Origin: Verrucomicrobiaceae bacterium
GTDB taxonomy: Bacteria > Verrucomicrobiota > Verrucomicrobiia > Verrucomicrobiales > Verrucomicrobiaceae
Direction: 5' to 3'
Assembly (NCBI GenBank): GCA_016713245.1
Contig: JADJPM010000001.1
Span: 2,480,001-2,544,000 of the forward strand
DNA: 64,000 nucleotides
This document shows, in pieces, positions 46,438 to 56,300 of the stretch (the stretch's first letter is position 1; each line of letters opens with the position of its first letter). Under the pieces are notes generated by a model. That model was not told where the DNA came from. It saw only the letters and a list, made by a program, of their open reading frames with translations, and ran no database searches. Made by a program: the position numbers and the translations under genes.

Positions 46438-49200
46438 TTACGCCCCCATCTCCATCATCCGCTTCTTCTTCGGCTTGCCGGCGCTCACAAACTCCACATC
46501 CGCGGCGATGACTTTGTATTCGGGGCACATGGTGTCGGCGTCGCAGCCTTGGCCGGTGACGTTGTTTACCATGGCTTCGGGGAAGTGGAAGGTGGTGTAG
46601 AGAATGCCGGGCTTCACTTCATCGGTGACGCGGGCTTCGAGTTCGACTTCGCCACGGGCGCTGCTGAGGCGGACGCGGTCGCCGGTGCGGATGGATTTGC
46701 GCTGGGCGTCGGCGGGATTGAGCGAGAGATAGTCCTGCACGACGATCTCGCTGTTGCCGGTGCGGCGGGTCATGGTGCCGCAGTTGTAATGCTCCAAGAT
46801 GCGGCCGGTGGTGAGGATGAAGGGGAACTCGGCTCCGTTCGTCTTGAGCTCGGTGGACTCCTTCCAGTCGAAGTAATGGAAGTGGCCTTTGCCACGCGCG
46901 AACTGCTCCTGGTGCATGATTTGCGTGTCCACGCCGCCTTCTTTGACGGGCCATTGCTTGCCGTTGATGTCGAGATTCGCCCAGGTGATGCCTTTGAAGA
47001 AGGGAACAATCTGCGCGATCTCGGCGAGCACGCCATCGGGCGTGTAGTCGGCCTGCGGGAAGCCGAAGCGTTGCAGGACTTCGCACATGATCTGGCCGTC
47101 GGGCTTGGTGCCTTCGAGGGGCTTCACGGCGGCGTTCACACGCTGCACGCGACGCTCGGCATTGGTGAAGGTGCCGCTCTTTTCGAGGAAGGAGGACGCG
47201 GGGAGGATGACGTGCGCATACTTGGCCGTCTCGGTCATGAAAATCTCCTGCACGACGAGGAATTCGAGGCTTTCCATGGCGTGGCGGACGTGATGCGCAT
47301 CGGGATCGGTCTGCACGACGTCCTCGCCCATGAGCCAGAGGGCCTTCAATTTGCCTTCGATGGCCGCGTCGAACATCTGCGGGATCTTCCAGCCGGGTTC
47401 GGTGGGTGCGGGCGTGCCGTAGAACTCGGTGTAGCGCTTCTGCACGTCGAGATCGATCATCTCAAAGTAGCCCGCGCCTTGATGCGGCTGGCAGCCCATG
47501 TCGGCCGCGCCTTGGACGTTGTTTTGGCCGCGCAGCGGGTTCACGCCGACGCCGGGACGACCGATGTTGCCGGTCATCATGGCGATGTTCGAGATGAGCA
47601 TGACGGTTTTCGCTCCTTGCTCGTGCTCGGTGACACCGAGGCCGTGGAAGCTCATCGCGGCCTCCGCGCTGGCGTATTCGAGAGCGGCGGCGCGGACGGT
47701 TTCGACCTCCACACCGGTGATTTTGGCCAGTTCGTCCAAATCGAGGGCTTTGAGGCCATTTTCGAACTCCTCCCAGTTTTCGCAGCGTTTGCGCACGAAC
47801 TCGGTTTTGACCAAACCAGCGTCCAAAATGCAGCGGGCGAACATGTTGAGCAAAGCGACGTTCGTGCCGGGTCGGAGCTGCAGGTGATGCTTGGCATACG
47901 GCACGAGTTCGATCTTGCGCGGGTCGATCACGATGAGCGGTGTGCCCTTCATGATGTGCTGTTTCAAGCGTGCACCGGTGACGGGATGGCCTTCGGTGGG
48001 ATTTGCGCCGATGACCATGATGCAGCGCGTGTGCTCGATGTCTTCGTAGCTGTTCGTGGCCGCGCCGGTGCCAAAGGACTTCTGCATGCCCCAAGCGGTC
48101 GGCGAATGGCAGACGCGGGCGCAGCAGTCGATGTTGTTCGTGCCCATCACATGCCGGATAAACTTCTGCATGAGGTAGTTTTCCTCGTTCGTGCAGCGGG
48201 CGGACGAGATGCCGGCCACCGCGTTGCCACCGTGCTCGTTTTTGATGCGAGTGAGGTTCGCCACGATGTGATCGTAGGCCTCGTCCCAGGTGCTTTCTTT
48301 GAAGCTGCCATCGCTCTGACGGATGAGCGGCTTCCGCAGGCGGTCGCGGTGATTGTAGAACTTGAAGGCAAAGCGACCCTTCAAGCAGGTGTGCGCGTGA
48401 TTCACCTCCGCATCGACAGGTGCTTGAATGCTCAGCACCTCGTTGCCCTTCGTGGCGACATTCAGATTGCAGCCGACGCCGCAGTAAGTGCACACGGTGC
48501 GTGTCTTCTTCGTCGCCTCGATGGATTTGGAGAAGAACACGTCGCTGATCGCCGACGTCGGGCAGGCCTGAGCACAGGCACCGCAGCTCACGCATTCCGA
48601 ATCCGCGAAGGATTGGTCGAGGCCCTTGATGATCTTCGCGTTGAAGCCGCGCCCATGCATCGAGAGCACATGCTGGCCCTGGATTTCATCGCAGGCACGC
48701 ACACAGCGCGAGCAGTTGATGCACTTCGACAGCTCGCTGGTCATGTAGGGATGCGAGCGGTCCTTGGCGCGGTCGAGATGGTTCGCGCCCGCAGGGTAAC
48801 GCACGCCGCGGATTCCCACTTTGGCCGCCACGGTCTGAAGTTCGCAGTTTCCGCTCACCTCGCAGGTCAGGCAGTCGAGCGGATGATCCGTCAGCACGAG
48901 TTCGACGATGTTTTTGCGCAGACGGCGCACTTTTTGGCTCTCCGTGTAAATGTGCATGCCCGGCGCAATCGGCGTGTGGCAACTCGCCACCACGCGACGA
49001 GGCCCATCGGCCTGCAAAGCGACCTCAACACTGCACACGCGACACGCACCATACGGCTCAAGCTGCGGCGCATCACAAAGCGTCGGCACAAAGCCGCGGC
49101 CGCGATGCCGGTCGATGAAATTGAGCAGCGTGTCGCCGGTTTCAAAACGATGCGGTTCGCCGTCGATGAAGGCGGTGAGGGTGGAGAGGTCTTGGACCAT
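46438..49200 (-). CDS. fdhA: Formate dehydrogenase alpha subunit (molybdenum/tungsten type)
   Basis: A 920-residue molybdo/tungsto-bis-PGD oxidoreductase. Layout: 2Fe-2S domain (LCDAPQLEPYGACRVCSVEV), NuoG-like iron-sulfur region (HPLDCLTCEVSGNCELQTV), two 4Fe-4S ferredoxin clusters (CINCSRCVRACDE, CVSCGACAQACPTSAI), a Mo-domain 4Fe-4S (CTYCGVGCNLNV), then the catalytic domain with Cys364 in CARVCHSPTAWGM at the place of Sec/Cys of formate dehydrogenases, and the C-terminal molydopterin dinucleotide-binding domain (LTTGRILEHYNCGTMTRRTG). No FdhB/FdhC electron-input subunits are next to it, so its redox partner must be encoded elsewhere. It ends 79 bases after the four-helix-bundle gene (opposite strand). 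Confidence 0.9.
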   Translation of the reverse strand: MVQDLSTLTAFIDGEPHRFETGDTLLNFIDRHRGRGFVPTLCDAPQLEPYGACRVCSVEVALQADGPRRVVASCHTPIAPGMHIYTESQKVRRLRKNIVELVLTDHPLDCLTCEVSGNCELQTVAAKVGIRGVRYPAGANHLDRAKDRSHPYMTSELSKCINCSRCVRACDEIQGQHVLSMHGRGFNAKIIKGLDQSFADSECVSCGACAQACPTSAISDVFFSKSIEATKKTRTVCTYCGVGCNLNVATKGNEVLSIQAPVDAEVNHAHTCLKGRFAFKFYNHRDRLRKPLIRQSDGSFKESTWDEAYDHIVANLTRIKNEHGGNAVAGISSARCTNEENYLMQKFIRHVMGTNNIDCCARVCHSPTAWGMQKSFGTGAATNSYEDIEHTRCIMVIGANPTEGHPVTGARLKQHIMKGTPLIVIDPRKIELVPYAKHHLQLRPGTNVALLNMFARCILDAGLVKTEFVRKRCENWEEFENGLKALDLDELAKITGVEVETVRAAALEYASAEAAMSFHGLGVTEHEQGAKTVMLISNIAMMTGNIGRPGVGVNPLRGQNNVQGAADMGCQPHQGAGYFEMIDLDVQKRYTEFYGTPAPTEPGWKIPQMFDAAIEGKLKALWLMGEDVVQTDPDAHHVRHAMESLEFLVVQEIFMTETAKYAHVILPASSFLEKSGTFTNAERRVQRVNAAVKPLEGTKPDGQIMCEVLQRFGFPQADYTPDGVLAEIAQIVPFFKGITWANLDINGKQWPVKEGGVDTQIMHQEQFARGKGHFHYFDWKESTELKTNGAEFPFILTTGRILEHYNCGTMTRRTGNSEIVVQDYLSLNPADAQRKSIRTGDRVRLSSARGEVELEARVTDEVKPGILYTTFHFPEAMVNNVTGQGCDADTMCPEYKVIAADVEFVSAGKPKKKRMMEMGA

Positions 49201-49335
49201 GGTCAGAAATGGGGATTGGCGGCTATTCTACAGGCTTGGACGAGATTCGGGAAGTGTTTACGAAGGCACAACGCCGGTTTTTCGCGTGTCAGCACAGTGG
49301 CGGTTTCCTCCATGTCAGGAGAAGGGCCGAAAAAA

Positions 49336-50193
49336 TCACTCCTCGTGGATCTCCAGAGCCTCCACCTGGCCGAGACGCTCGCAGAGGGCGGTGATCTCGG
49401 CGGCGTCCATGACCATGAAGGCGGTGGAAAGGGCGTCGGAGAGGGCGGCGGTGGGGGCGAGGGCGTAGGTGCGGCGGTTTTTGACCGGCACGGGCTGGAA
49501 GAGCCGAGGGTTCATTATGTGCGCCCCCTGCACGGCGAAGCCGCTCCCGCTCACAGCACGGTCGCGGAGTTGGAGCTGTTTGGCTCCGTGGCTGAGGGTG
49601 AGGTTCCACGCGTCTTTGTCGGCCGGTTTGCCGAGGGCGAGCACGGTGCTGTCCCCGGCATTCAGGACGGCGTTTTGGATGCCGTGCATGGCGAGGACGT
49701 CGGCGGCCTGATCGAGGGCGTAGCCTTTGCCGAGGGCACCGAGGTCAAAAATCATGCGGCTGGCGTGCACGGTGACGGTCATCTCGGCCTCGTCGAGGTC
49801 GAAGCGATGGCTGCCGATGATCTGGCGGGCTTCTTCGAGCACGGAGGCATTCACATGACGAGGCTCACCGGTGGCGGTGACGAAAAGCTCCATGAGCGGG
49901 CCGATGGTGATGTCGAAGGCCCCGGTCGTCTCGGCATGGACTGCCTTGGCGAGCGAGAGGCAATCCCAGGCTGCCATGCCGACGCGAAAGCTCTCACCCG
50001 CCTGGAGCTGTCCGAGGCGGTAAATATCGCTGCTGGCGCGGAAGCGGCTCAGCTCGTCCTCCAGCCGGGCGATCTCCTCGAAGGCGGCATTCGCCGTCTG
50101 CGCGGCGTAGGCCTCGTCCACATCGGCCTGCGAGATGATGATCTCGAAGGTCGTCGCCATGGCATGGCGGGAGTGGCGGAAGGTGGCGGACAT
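49336..50193 (-). CDS. apbE: FAD:protein FMN transferase (ApbE family)
   Basis: A 285-residue ApbE: HAMATTFEIIISQ near the N-terminus, VHAETTGAFDITIGPLMELF, MIFDLGALGKGYALDQAADV with the GALGKGYA motif, NAGDSTVLALGKP, and HIMNPRLFQPVPVKNRRTYA then PTAALSDALSTAFMVMDAAE. The DALSTA motif is the flavin-binding and metal site. ApbE attaches FMN to Thr/Ser of target redox proteins or binds FAD in other branches. No lipobox or signal peptide is seen, so it seems cytoplasmic. Target is not visible; fdhA, 136 bases downstream on the same strand, could be regulated together but is not known to carry FMN. Confidence 0.9.
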   Translation of the reverse strand: MSATFRHSRHAMATTFEIIISQADVDEAYAAQTANAAFEEIARLEDELSRFRASSDIYRLGQLQAGESFRVGMAAWDCLSLAKAVHAETTGAFDITIGPLMELFVTATGEPRHVNASVLEEARQIIGSHRFDLDEAEMTVTVHASRMIFDLGALGKGYALDQAADVLAMHGIQNAVLNAGDSTVLALGKPADKDAWNLTLSHGAKQLQLRDRAVSGSGFAVQGAHIMNPRLFQPVPVKNRRTYALAPTAALSDALSTAFMVMDAAEITALCERLGQVEALEIHEE

Positions 50194-50245
50194 GAGGGCG
50201 GGGGGGATGAGCGCGGCACGTCGTGAGGATGGAATCTCATCCGTA

Positions 50246-50309
50246 GGAGTGCTGGAGAACTGGAGTGTTGGAGTGAACTTCTACCACCACTCCAAGACTC
50301 CAGCGCTCC
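50246..50309. repeat. GGAGT-type inverted repeat between apbE and the FGE gene
   Basis: Left part 50246-50275 (starting GGAGTGCTGGAGAACTGGAG) and right part 50288-50309 (CACTCCAAGACTCCAGCGCT then CC) are imperfect reverse complements built of GGAGT/ACTCC units. The same unit type recurs at 52124-52194, flanking the FGE gene on both sides. Confidence 0.65.
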
Positions 50310-50323
50310 AATGTCTTCCCGCG

Positions 50324-52060
50324 TTACTCCTTCGCCACCCCGTTGTTCCAGGCGGCGAACATCTCTTCGACGGTGGGAATTTCGAGCGGGCGGACGATGC
50401 GGAAGCCGAGCCAGGTGGCGTCGGTCAGATACCAGATGCTCTTCGGGAGCTGCGGGTCCTGCTGCTTCCAATCGGGGTTCGAGGCGCGGCGGGCGGCGCT
50501 GCGGCAAAGGTCGGGATCGTCGTCGTAGTGACCGCCGCGGGCGATGTGCGGGTAGGGCGTGGTGGATTTGTTCCAGATGTTGCCGTTGTCGCCGAGCTTC
50601 GAGAAGGAGTCCTCGGCATACTGGTCGAGGGTCCATTCGCAGACGTTGCCATAGATGTCGTGGAGGCCCCAGGGGTTCGGCTTCTTGAGGCCGATCTTGG
50701 CGTATTGGAAGTTCGGGGCGTTCTCGAAGAACCAGGCGTAGTCTTTGAGGTCCTTGGCGTCATCGCCGAAGAAGTAGGCGGTCTTGGTACCAGCACGGGC
50801 AGCGTATTCCCACTCGGCCTCGGTGGGCAGGCGGTAGAAATGGCCGGTCTGGGCGCTGAGCCACTGGCAGTATTTGTTCGCCGCGTGGTGGGTCATGCAG
50901 ATGGCGGGGTATTTGTCGCGACCCATGCCGAAATCCATCGGCTGGTAGGGCGGCGTGGGCTGGGAGATGAGGTCTTCCGGTTTGTCCGTGGGTGCCCATA
51001 CCTGGCGGCTGCCGTCCTTGTTGCGGCCGATGTTGGTGAGTTGGAAGGGCTCGTACTCATCCCAGGTGACCTCATATTGGCCCATCCAGAAGGGCTTGAT
51101 GGTCTTTTTCGTCAGCGGGCCTTCGTCGTCGGCGCGGTCCTTTTCGCTGTCGGGGCTGCCCATCATGAATTCGCCGCTCTTGATGACCACCATGCTGAAG
51201 GGAGCGCCGGTTTTGGGCACCTTGGTCTCGTAGGGCTTCATGTCGGCTTCTTTTTGCTCCTTCGAGGTCTTCACGATGAAGGCGTGAATCTTCTTCACGA
51301 GCTCCATGGTGTCCGGATTGTTCGTGGCGGGTCCTTTTTTCTCCTTCGCCGTGAGCTTCACGTCATCAGGCCAGGGAGCGCCCTGCTCGACCCACAGCTT
51401 CAGGAAGGTGAGCTGCTCCTTGGAAAGCGGGCCTCCGCTCTTTTTCGGCGGCATGAGGTCGTCGTCATCCTCGGCGAGGGTGGCGAGCGTGTAGATGGCG
51501 CTCTTGGCGGTGTCGAAGGGGACGATGTTCGGGGCGTTTTCGCCGCTTTCGAAGGCTTCCTTCTTCGTGGAGGCAATCCAGTCGCCCTTCGCCTTTTCAG
51601 GGTTGTGGCAGGAGAGGCAGTTTTCTTCCAAAAGGGGCTGGATGTGCTTCGCGAAGGTGATGCGCGGCGTCTGCTCCAGTGTGGCGCCCGCGGGCCACTC
51701 GGCACCTTGCTCGATCCAGGTCTTGATGATGGCGATCTGGCTCTTTTCGAGCAGGCCTTCCTTCTTCGGCGGCATCACCATGTCGTCTTCGATGTCGAGC
51801 AACAGCGTGGTGTAGATGGCGCTTTTGGATGGATCACCGGGAGTGAGGCCGGGGCCGTTCTCGTTGCCCTTTTTCATGTCTTCCAGCGTGTGCATGCGGA
51901 AGTCGCCTTTGTCCTCTTTCGCGCCGTGGCAGTGGGTGCAGGCACCTTCGAGCAGGGGCTTCACCTGTTTGACGAAGTCCACTTTGTCAGCGGAAAACGC
52001 GATCGCAGGGGTCAGCGCGGCCAGGAAAGCGAGGGAACGGAGAGGGTTGGCGGGTTTCAT
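50324..52060 (-). CDS. Secreted protein with two planctomycete cytochrome domains and an FGE-sulfatase domain
   Basis: A 578-residue protein; ATG at 52060 gives signal MKPANPLRSLAFLAALTPAI. Two successive PSCyt1-like modules follow, each with a haem motif: VKPLLEGACTHCHGAKED and IQPLLEENCLSCHNPEK. The C-terminal ~300 residues are a formylglycine-generating-enzyme (SUMF1) domain: PFSMVVIKSGEFMMGSPDSE, GQYEVTWDEYEPFQ, YCQWLSAQTGHFYRLPTEAE then WEYAARAGT, NPWGLHDIYGNVCEWTLDQY, RGGHYDDDPDLCRSAARR and WLGFRIVRPL. Many proteins of this fold lack FGE activity and bind carbohydrate or nucleotide, so catalysis is not claimed. Confidence 0.88.
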   Translation of the reverse strand: MKPANPLRSLAFLAALTPAIAFSADKVDFVKQVKPLLEGACTHCHGAKEDKGDFRMHTLEDMKKGNENGPGLTPGDPSKSAIYTTLLLDIEDDMVMPPKKEGLLEKSQIAIIKTWIEQGAEWPAGATLEQTPRITFAKHIQPLLEENCLSCHNPEKAKGDWIASTKKEAFESGENAPNIVPFDTAKSAIYTLATLAEDDDDLMPPKKSGGPLSKEQLTFLKLWVEQGAPWPDDVKLTAKEKKGPATNNPDTMELVKKIHAFIVKTSKEQKEADMKPYETKVPKTGAPFSMVVIKSGEFMMGSPDSEKDRADDEGPLTKKTIKPFWMGQYEVTWDEYEPFQLTNIGRNKDGSRQVWAPTDKPEDLISQPTPPYQPMDFGMGRDKYPAICMTHHAANKYCQWLSAQTGHFYRLPTEAEWEYAARAGTKTAYFFGDDAKDLKDYAWFFENAPNFQYAKIGLKKPNPWGLHDIYGNVCEWTLDQYAEDSFSKLGDNGNIWNKSTTPYPHIARGGHYDDDPDLCRSAARRASNPDWKQQDPQLPKSIWYLTDATWLGFRIVRPLEIPTVEEMFAAWNNGVAKE

Positions 52061-52123
52061 GGGGAGGCCGCGTTTAGCACACGGTTTCCCGCCTGTCCAA
52101 TGCCGGGGAAGGGGGGCGAGGCG

Positions 52124-52194
52124 GTGGAGTATTGGAGTGGTGGATGGCTGGAGGATTGGTTCAGCACTCCAAAACTCCATCACTCCACTACTCC
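52124..52194. repeat. GGAGT-type inverted repeat overlapping the nagA stop
   Basis: A stretch of GTGGAGTATTGGAGTGGTGG then GGAGGATTGG is followed by ACTCCAAAACTCCATCACTC then CACTACTCC; left and right halves are imperfect reverse complements. The stop codon of nagA (TAG on the minus strand, 52188-52190) lies inside the right arm. Confidence 0.65.
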
Positions 52195-53102
52195 GTGGCT
52201 CGCATCGCCTTCCGCGGGTTTTCGTCGAGGACGCGGGCGAGTTCGGCCTCGGTCATGCCGAGGTCGTGGAGGGCGTTGGCCTTGATTCGGGGGACGGTAA
52301 CGGTGCTGCCGACGAAGTGGCTGCCATCGGGCGAGCGGGCGACGAGGTCTTCGCCGATCAAAATGTCCCACCCAGCGAGGGTGTAGCGACCGGGGCCGAG
52401 GCGGGCGGCGGAGATGGCATCGGTGACGAAGATCACGCGGTCGAGGCCGGTGCTGCGCAGCCAGTTTTTCAGCACAAAGAAGGGCACATGCACGCCATCC
52501 GGGATGAAGCAGAGCCACAGGCGGTCGTGGAGGCTGAGCGCCCGCTGGATGATGTTGTCATGGCGGTGCATCTGGATGGGGCAGCCATTGCCGACATGGG
52601 TGAACATGCTCAAACCGGCATCGCAGGCCGCGCGGAGCTGGTCGAGCGAGGGATCGCAATGCCCGGCGGAGATCACCACACGCTGCGAGGCGAGCCATGC
52701 GGTCGTTTTGGAGCCTTCGTCGTGCTCGGGAGCGAGCGTAACGAGCTTTGCGAGACCGCCGGCGGCATCGAGCAGGCGTTTTGCATCGTCCACATTGGCC
52801 GGTTTCACGGCGTGAGGCGGGTGGGCGCCGACGTAGCCTTTGATGGGATTGATGAAAGGCCCCTCGATGTGGATGCCGGTGATCATTTTCTGCGCCAGTG
52901 CATCCTTTTCGCGTAGCTCGACCAGCGTGCGGATGCGGCGCTCCAGCGTCGGGATCTCGTCGGTGATGAAGGTGGCCAGGATGGCATCGCAACCATCCTC
53001 GACCAGGTATTCGCAGGCATGGTGGAGCTGCTCGGCGGTGAGGCCGTCGCGGTTGAAGTCCGTGCCGGCGTAGCCATTCACCTGGAGATCGAAGGGTTTC
53101 AT
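52188..53102 (-). CDS. nagA: N-acetylglucosamine-6-phosphate deacetylase
   Basis: A 304-residue amidohydrolase that removes acetate from GlcNAc-6-P in amino-sugar and cell-wall recycling. ATG at 53102: MKPFDLQVNGYAGTDFNRDG. Motifs: ITGIHIEGPFINPIKGYVGA (metal ligand E), VVISAGHCDPSLDQL, MFTHVGNGCPIQMHRHDNII and VIFVTDAISAARLGPGRYTL with catalytic D. It lacks the flanking beta-sandwich of the ~380-residue E. coli enzyme, like other short PVC homologues. The last codons and stop are supplied by a repeat element. No nagB or transporter is adjacent. Confidence 0.85.
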   Translation of the reverse strand: MKPFDLQVNGYAGTDFNRDGLTAEQLHHACEYLVEDGCDAILATFITDEIPTLERRIRTLVELREKDALAQKMITGIHIEGPFINPIKGYVGAHPPHAVKPANVDDAKRLLDAAGGLAKLVTLAPEHDEGSKTTAWLASQRVVISAGHCDPSLDQLRAACDAGLSMFTHVGNGCPIQMHRHDNIIQRALSLHDRLWLCFIPDGVHVPFFVLKNWLRSTGLDRVIFVTDAISAARLGPGRYTLAGWDILIGEDLVARSPDGSHFVGSTVTVPRIKANALHDLGMTEAELARVLDENPRKAMRATE

Positions 53103-53207
53103 GGGCTGCGATGAGAGCCGTGCCTGGGACAAGGATCAAGCGCGGGGCGTGACGGGATGCGGTATCTTTGTCACGAGGGGGAATGCGAGAGCAGGCCGAC
53201 GCTCGTT

Positions 53208-53298
53208 TTTGCCGCAGAGGAGCGGAGACGCAGAGGAGGCAGAATTCTGATCGGATTCAATCTCTGCCATCTGCGCTCCTCTGCCCCACCGCGGCAAA
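53208..53298. repeat. Intergenic inverted repeat
   Basis: Left end TTTGCCGCAGAGGAGCGGAG and right end CTGCGCTCCTCTGCCCCACC then GCGGCAAA are imperfect reverse complements with an internal loop around GAATTCTGATCGGATTC. It occupies the spacer between divergent nagA and the ABC transporter gene. Confidence 0.7.
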
Positions 53299-53385
53299 CC
53301 GAATGTCCCATAACCGGCCTGACACCGAAAGAACCCCATCCTGGCGCTTGTCTTTCTCCCTGCCTCCGCCATCCATGGGCCGCGC

Positions 53386-56300
53386 ATGAGTTCCATAGCC
53401 AAACCGCCTGCCAAAAAAGCCGCTTCCAAGGGCGGTAAGGCCGCGCAGCCGTGGTGGACGACGCAACTCCAGAAGTGGGAGCACCTGTGGAAAGGCCAGA
53501 CGGCCGAGCAGGCTGCCGCCGCAGCCACGGCGAACACGATGCTGCCGGTGCTCATTGAGGTCTTCGCGGCCTTCAGCAAGCTCGATGGCAGCGTGGAGGA
53601 GGAGGACGTCGAGTCCAGCCTCGGCTACCTGCGCTACGACTACCCCGAGGCGATCTACGCGGACATGCGCCGCATCTACTTTGAGGCCTTGCAGCAGCCG
53701 CAGGACCTCGCGCAGCGGGCCAAGGAGCTCGCGAAATCGCTCACCTCCGAGCAGAAGGTGCTGCTCGGCGTGCAGCTCTACCTGCTCATCTCCCGCTCGC
53801 AGCAGAATCAGCGGCAGATGGTCGAGTTCTACCTCTTCATGACGAATTTGGGCATCGCCGCCCAGGCGATCGACATCGTCTATCAACTCAATGCCGGCGA
53901 CAAACCGCCTGAGGAAGGTTTTGCCACCCGCGGCGGCCAGCCGCTCGAAACGCTGCGCATCGCCTCCACACAGCCCACCGATGTGCTGCTGCGCTCGCTT
54001 TCCGCGGAATGCTCCGTGGTGGCCTTCCGCTTCCAAAACATGGTGCTGCTGAAAAACACCGGCAGCGTGGACATCCTCGTCCGCAGTCGCAAGCAGCCTT
54101 CAGGAGACTTTTCCCGCCTCTACCCCGGCGAGCGCGTCGTGCTCGGCGATGTCACCATCGACTTCAACGACCTCATCTCTTACTTCAACGCGAAGAAGAC
54201 GCTCACCGGCACGCAGATCTACCTCACCCTCACCGAGGATGGCGATGCGGAGATCGCTCCGCAGCGCGGCCGTGGCACGCATTTGCGTCTCAGCTTTGGT
54301 CTTGGCGTCACCGTCGAGGCCATTCGCAGCACGCAGGCCACGCTGAATGGCACGTTGCTCTCCGCCGGCACGGTCATCGAGGCCAGCATCGAGGATAAAA
54401 TCATCGCTCATGGCGAAGTGGAGATCGCACTGCGTGATCTGCGGCTGCGAGCGCAGGAGTTCGGCGGCCAGTTCCGCCTCGAAGGCAGCCGCAACACCTA
54501 CCTCGTCTCCAACAAACCCGAACTGCTCGACGAAGGCGACATCCTTCTCTCTGACGACACCGATGGCGAGATCCTCCTGCGCATCGAGTGCAACTACGCG
54601 CAGAAGACCGGCGTGCTCGAAGTGCTCCGTGCCTCGCGTCCCATCTACGTCGGCCAGGTGCCGGTGCGCGATCACTTCACGCTGAGCGATGGCGACACCA
54701 TCACACTCGGCGAAGGCCAGTTCCTGCGCTGCCATTTTTCGGATCGCATCATCGAAGAGGAGCGAAACACCATCCGCCAGCTCGAGGTGCGTGATTTGCA
54801 GCATCGCTTCGATGCCCGCGAGACGGCGCTCGATGGCATCAGCTTCCTCGCCCGTCGCGGCGAAATGATCTGCGTCATGGGTCCCAGTGGTTGCGGCAAA
54901 AGCACCCTCCTCCGCGTGCTCGGCGGCCAGATGAAACCCCGCAGCGGCGAGGTGCTCATGAATGGCATGCCGCTCTACGCCAACCTGCCGAACCTCACGC
55001 CCTATGTGGCCTACATTCCGCAGGAGGACGCTTTTGATCCGCTGCTCAAAGTGCAGGAAAACCTCGATTTCAGCGTCGCGGTGCGTTGTCCGCATCTGAA
55101 GACCGATGAGCGCCGCAAGCGTGTCGAGGCCAAGCTCGCCGAACTCGGCCTCGCCGACATGCGCAAGCGCCTCGCCGGCACGCCGCAGCAGAAATTCCTC
55201 AGTGGTGGCGAACGCAAGCGCCTCAACGCTGGTCTCGACATGATCGGCATCTCCGATGTGTACCTCTTTGACGAGCCCACGAGCGGCCTGTCATCGAAGG
55301 ATAGCGAGCACGTCCTGGAGATCATCCGCAGCCTCGCCCGCAACAAGATCGTCATCATCTCCATCCATCAGCCCAGCATGCGGCTTTTGAAGATGTTCGA
55401 TAAAGCCCTCATGCTCGACAAAGGCGGCAAGATGGCCTTCTACGGCACGCCACAGGGCATGCTGGAGTATTTCTGGCGTGTCTATCAAACCGAGACCGGG
55501 CAAGGAAAAGCAACCGATACGCCCCCGGAGAATCTCACGGCCGATTTTGTCTTCGATGTGCTCGAAACACCGCTGCGAGACATCAGCGGCGATGTCATCC
55601 AGGAACGCAGCGCCGATGGTCACCTCGTGGCCGCGCGGCGTTTCCCGCCGAATTTCTGGCGGGATGCCTACCAGCGGCATCTCATCATGGAAAGCATGGC
55701 CAAGCAGCAGGCCATGCCTGGCAGCACGAACCTCATCTCGCGGCCTCGCGACGATAGCGGCAGCGCCAGCCGCTTCCGTGCCGCGCCGAAGCCGCCGAAG
55801 CACACCGTGCGTGAGGAAGGCATTTTATTTGGCACGCTGCTGAAGCGGGCCTTCCTCAGCAAGTTGCGCAACCGCACGAATCTCCTCACCACCCTGCTGG
55901 AGGCACCGCTGCTCGCCTGGCTCATGTCCAGCGTACTCAAATACAGCGAGGAGGAGCACTACACCTTCGCCACCGCCTTCCACATCCCGACGTATCTCTT
56001 CATGAGCCTCGTCGTGGCCATGTTCCTCGGCCTCACAAACAGCGCCGATGAGATCATCAGGGATCGTTTCACGCTGAATCGCGAGCGAAATCATAACCTG
56101 CGCACCTTTTACTACCTCTGCGGAAAGCTCATCACCCTGGCCGCCTTTGCCCTCGTGCAGTGCGTGATCTATCTGCTCATCGGAAACTGGATTCTGGAGA
56201 TCCGCGACATGTTCTGGGTGCACCTCTGGTGGATGTTCCTCACGTCATTGACCGGTGCCTGCCTCGGCCTCTTCATCTCCAGCATCGTCACGGATAGCCG

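Noticed and set aside
46420..50226. 1268-codon open frame on the plus strand
   Set aside because: It lies antisense to fdhA and apbE, whose motifs are unmistakable. Long antisense frames are expected in this high-GC genome.
50135..52285. 716-codon open frame on the plus strand
   Set aside because: Antisense to the PSCyt1-FGE gene and without recognisable motifs.
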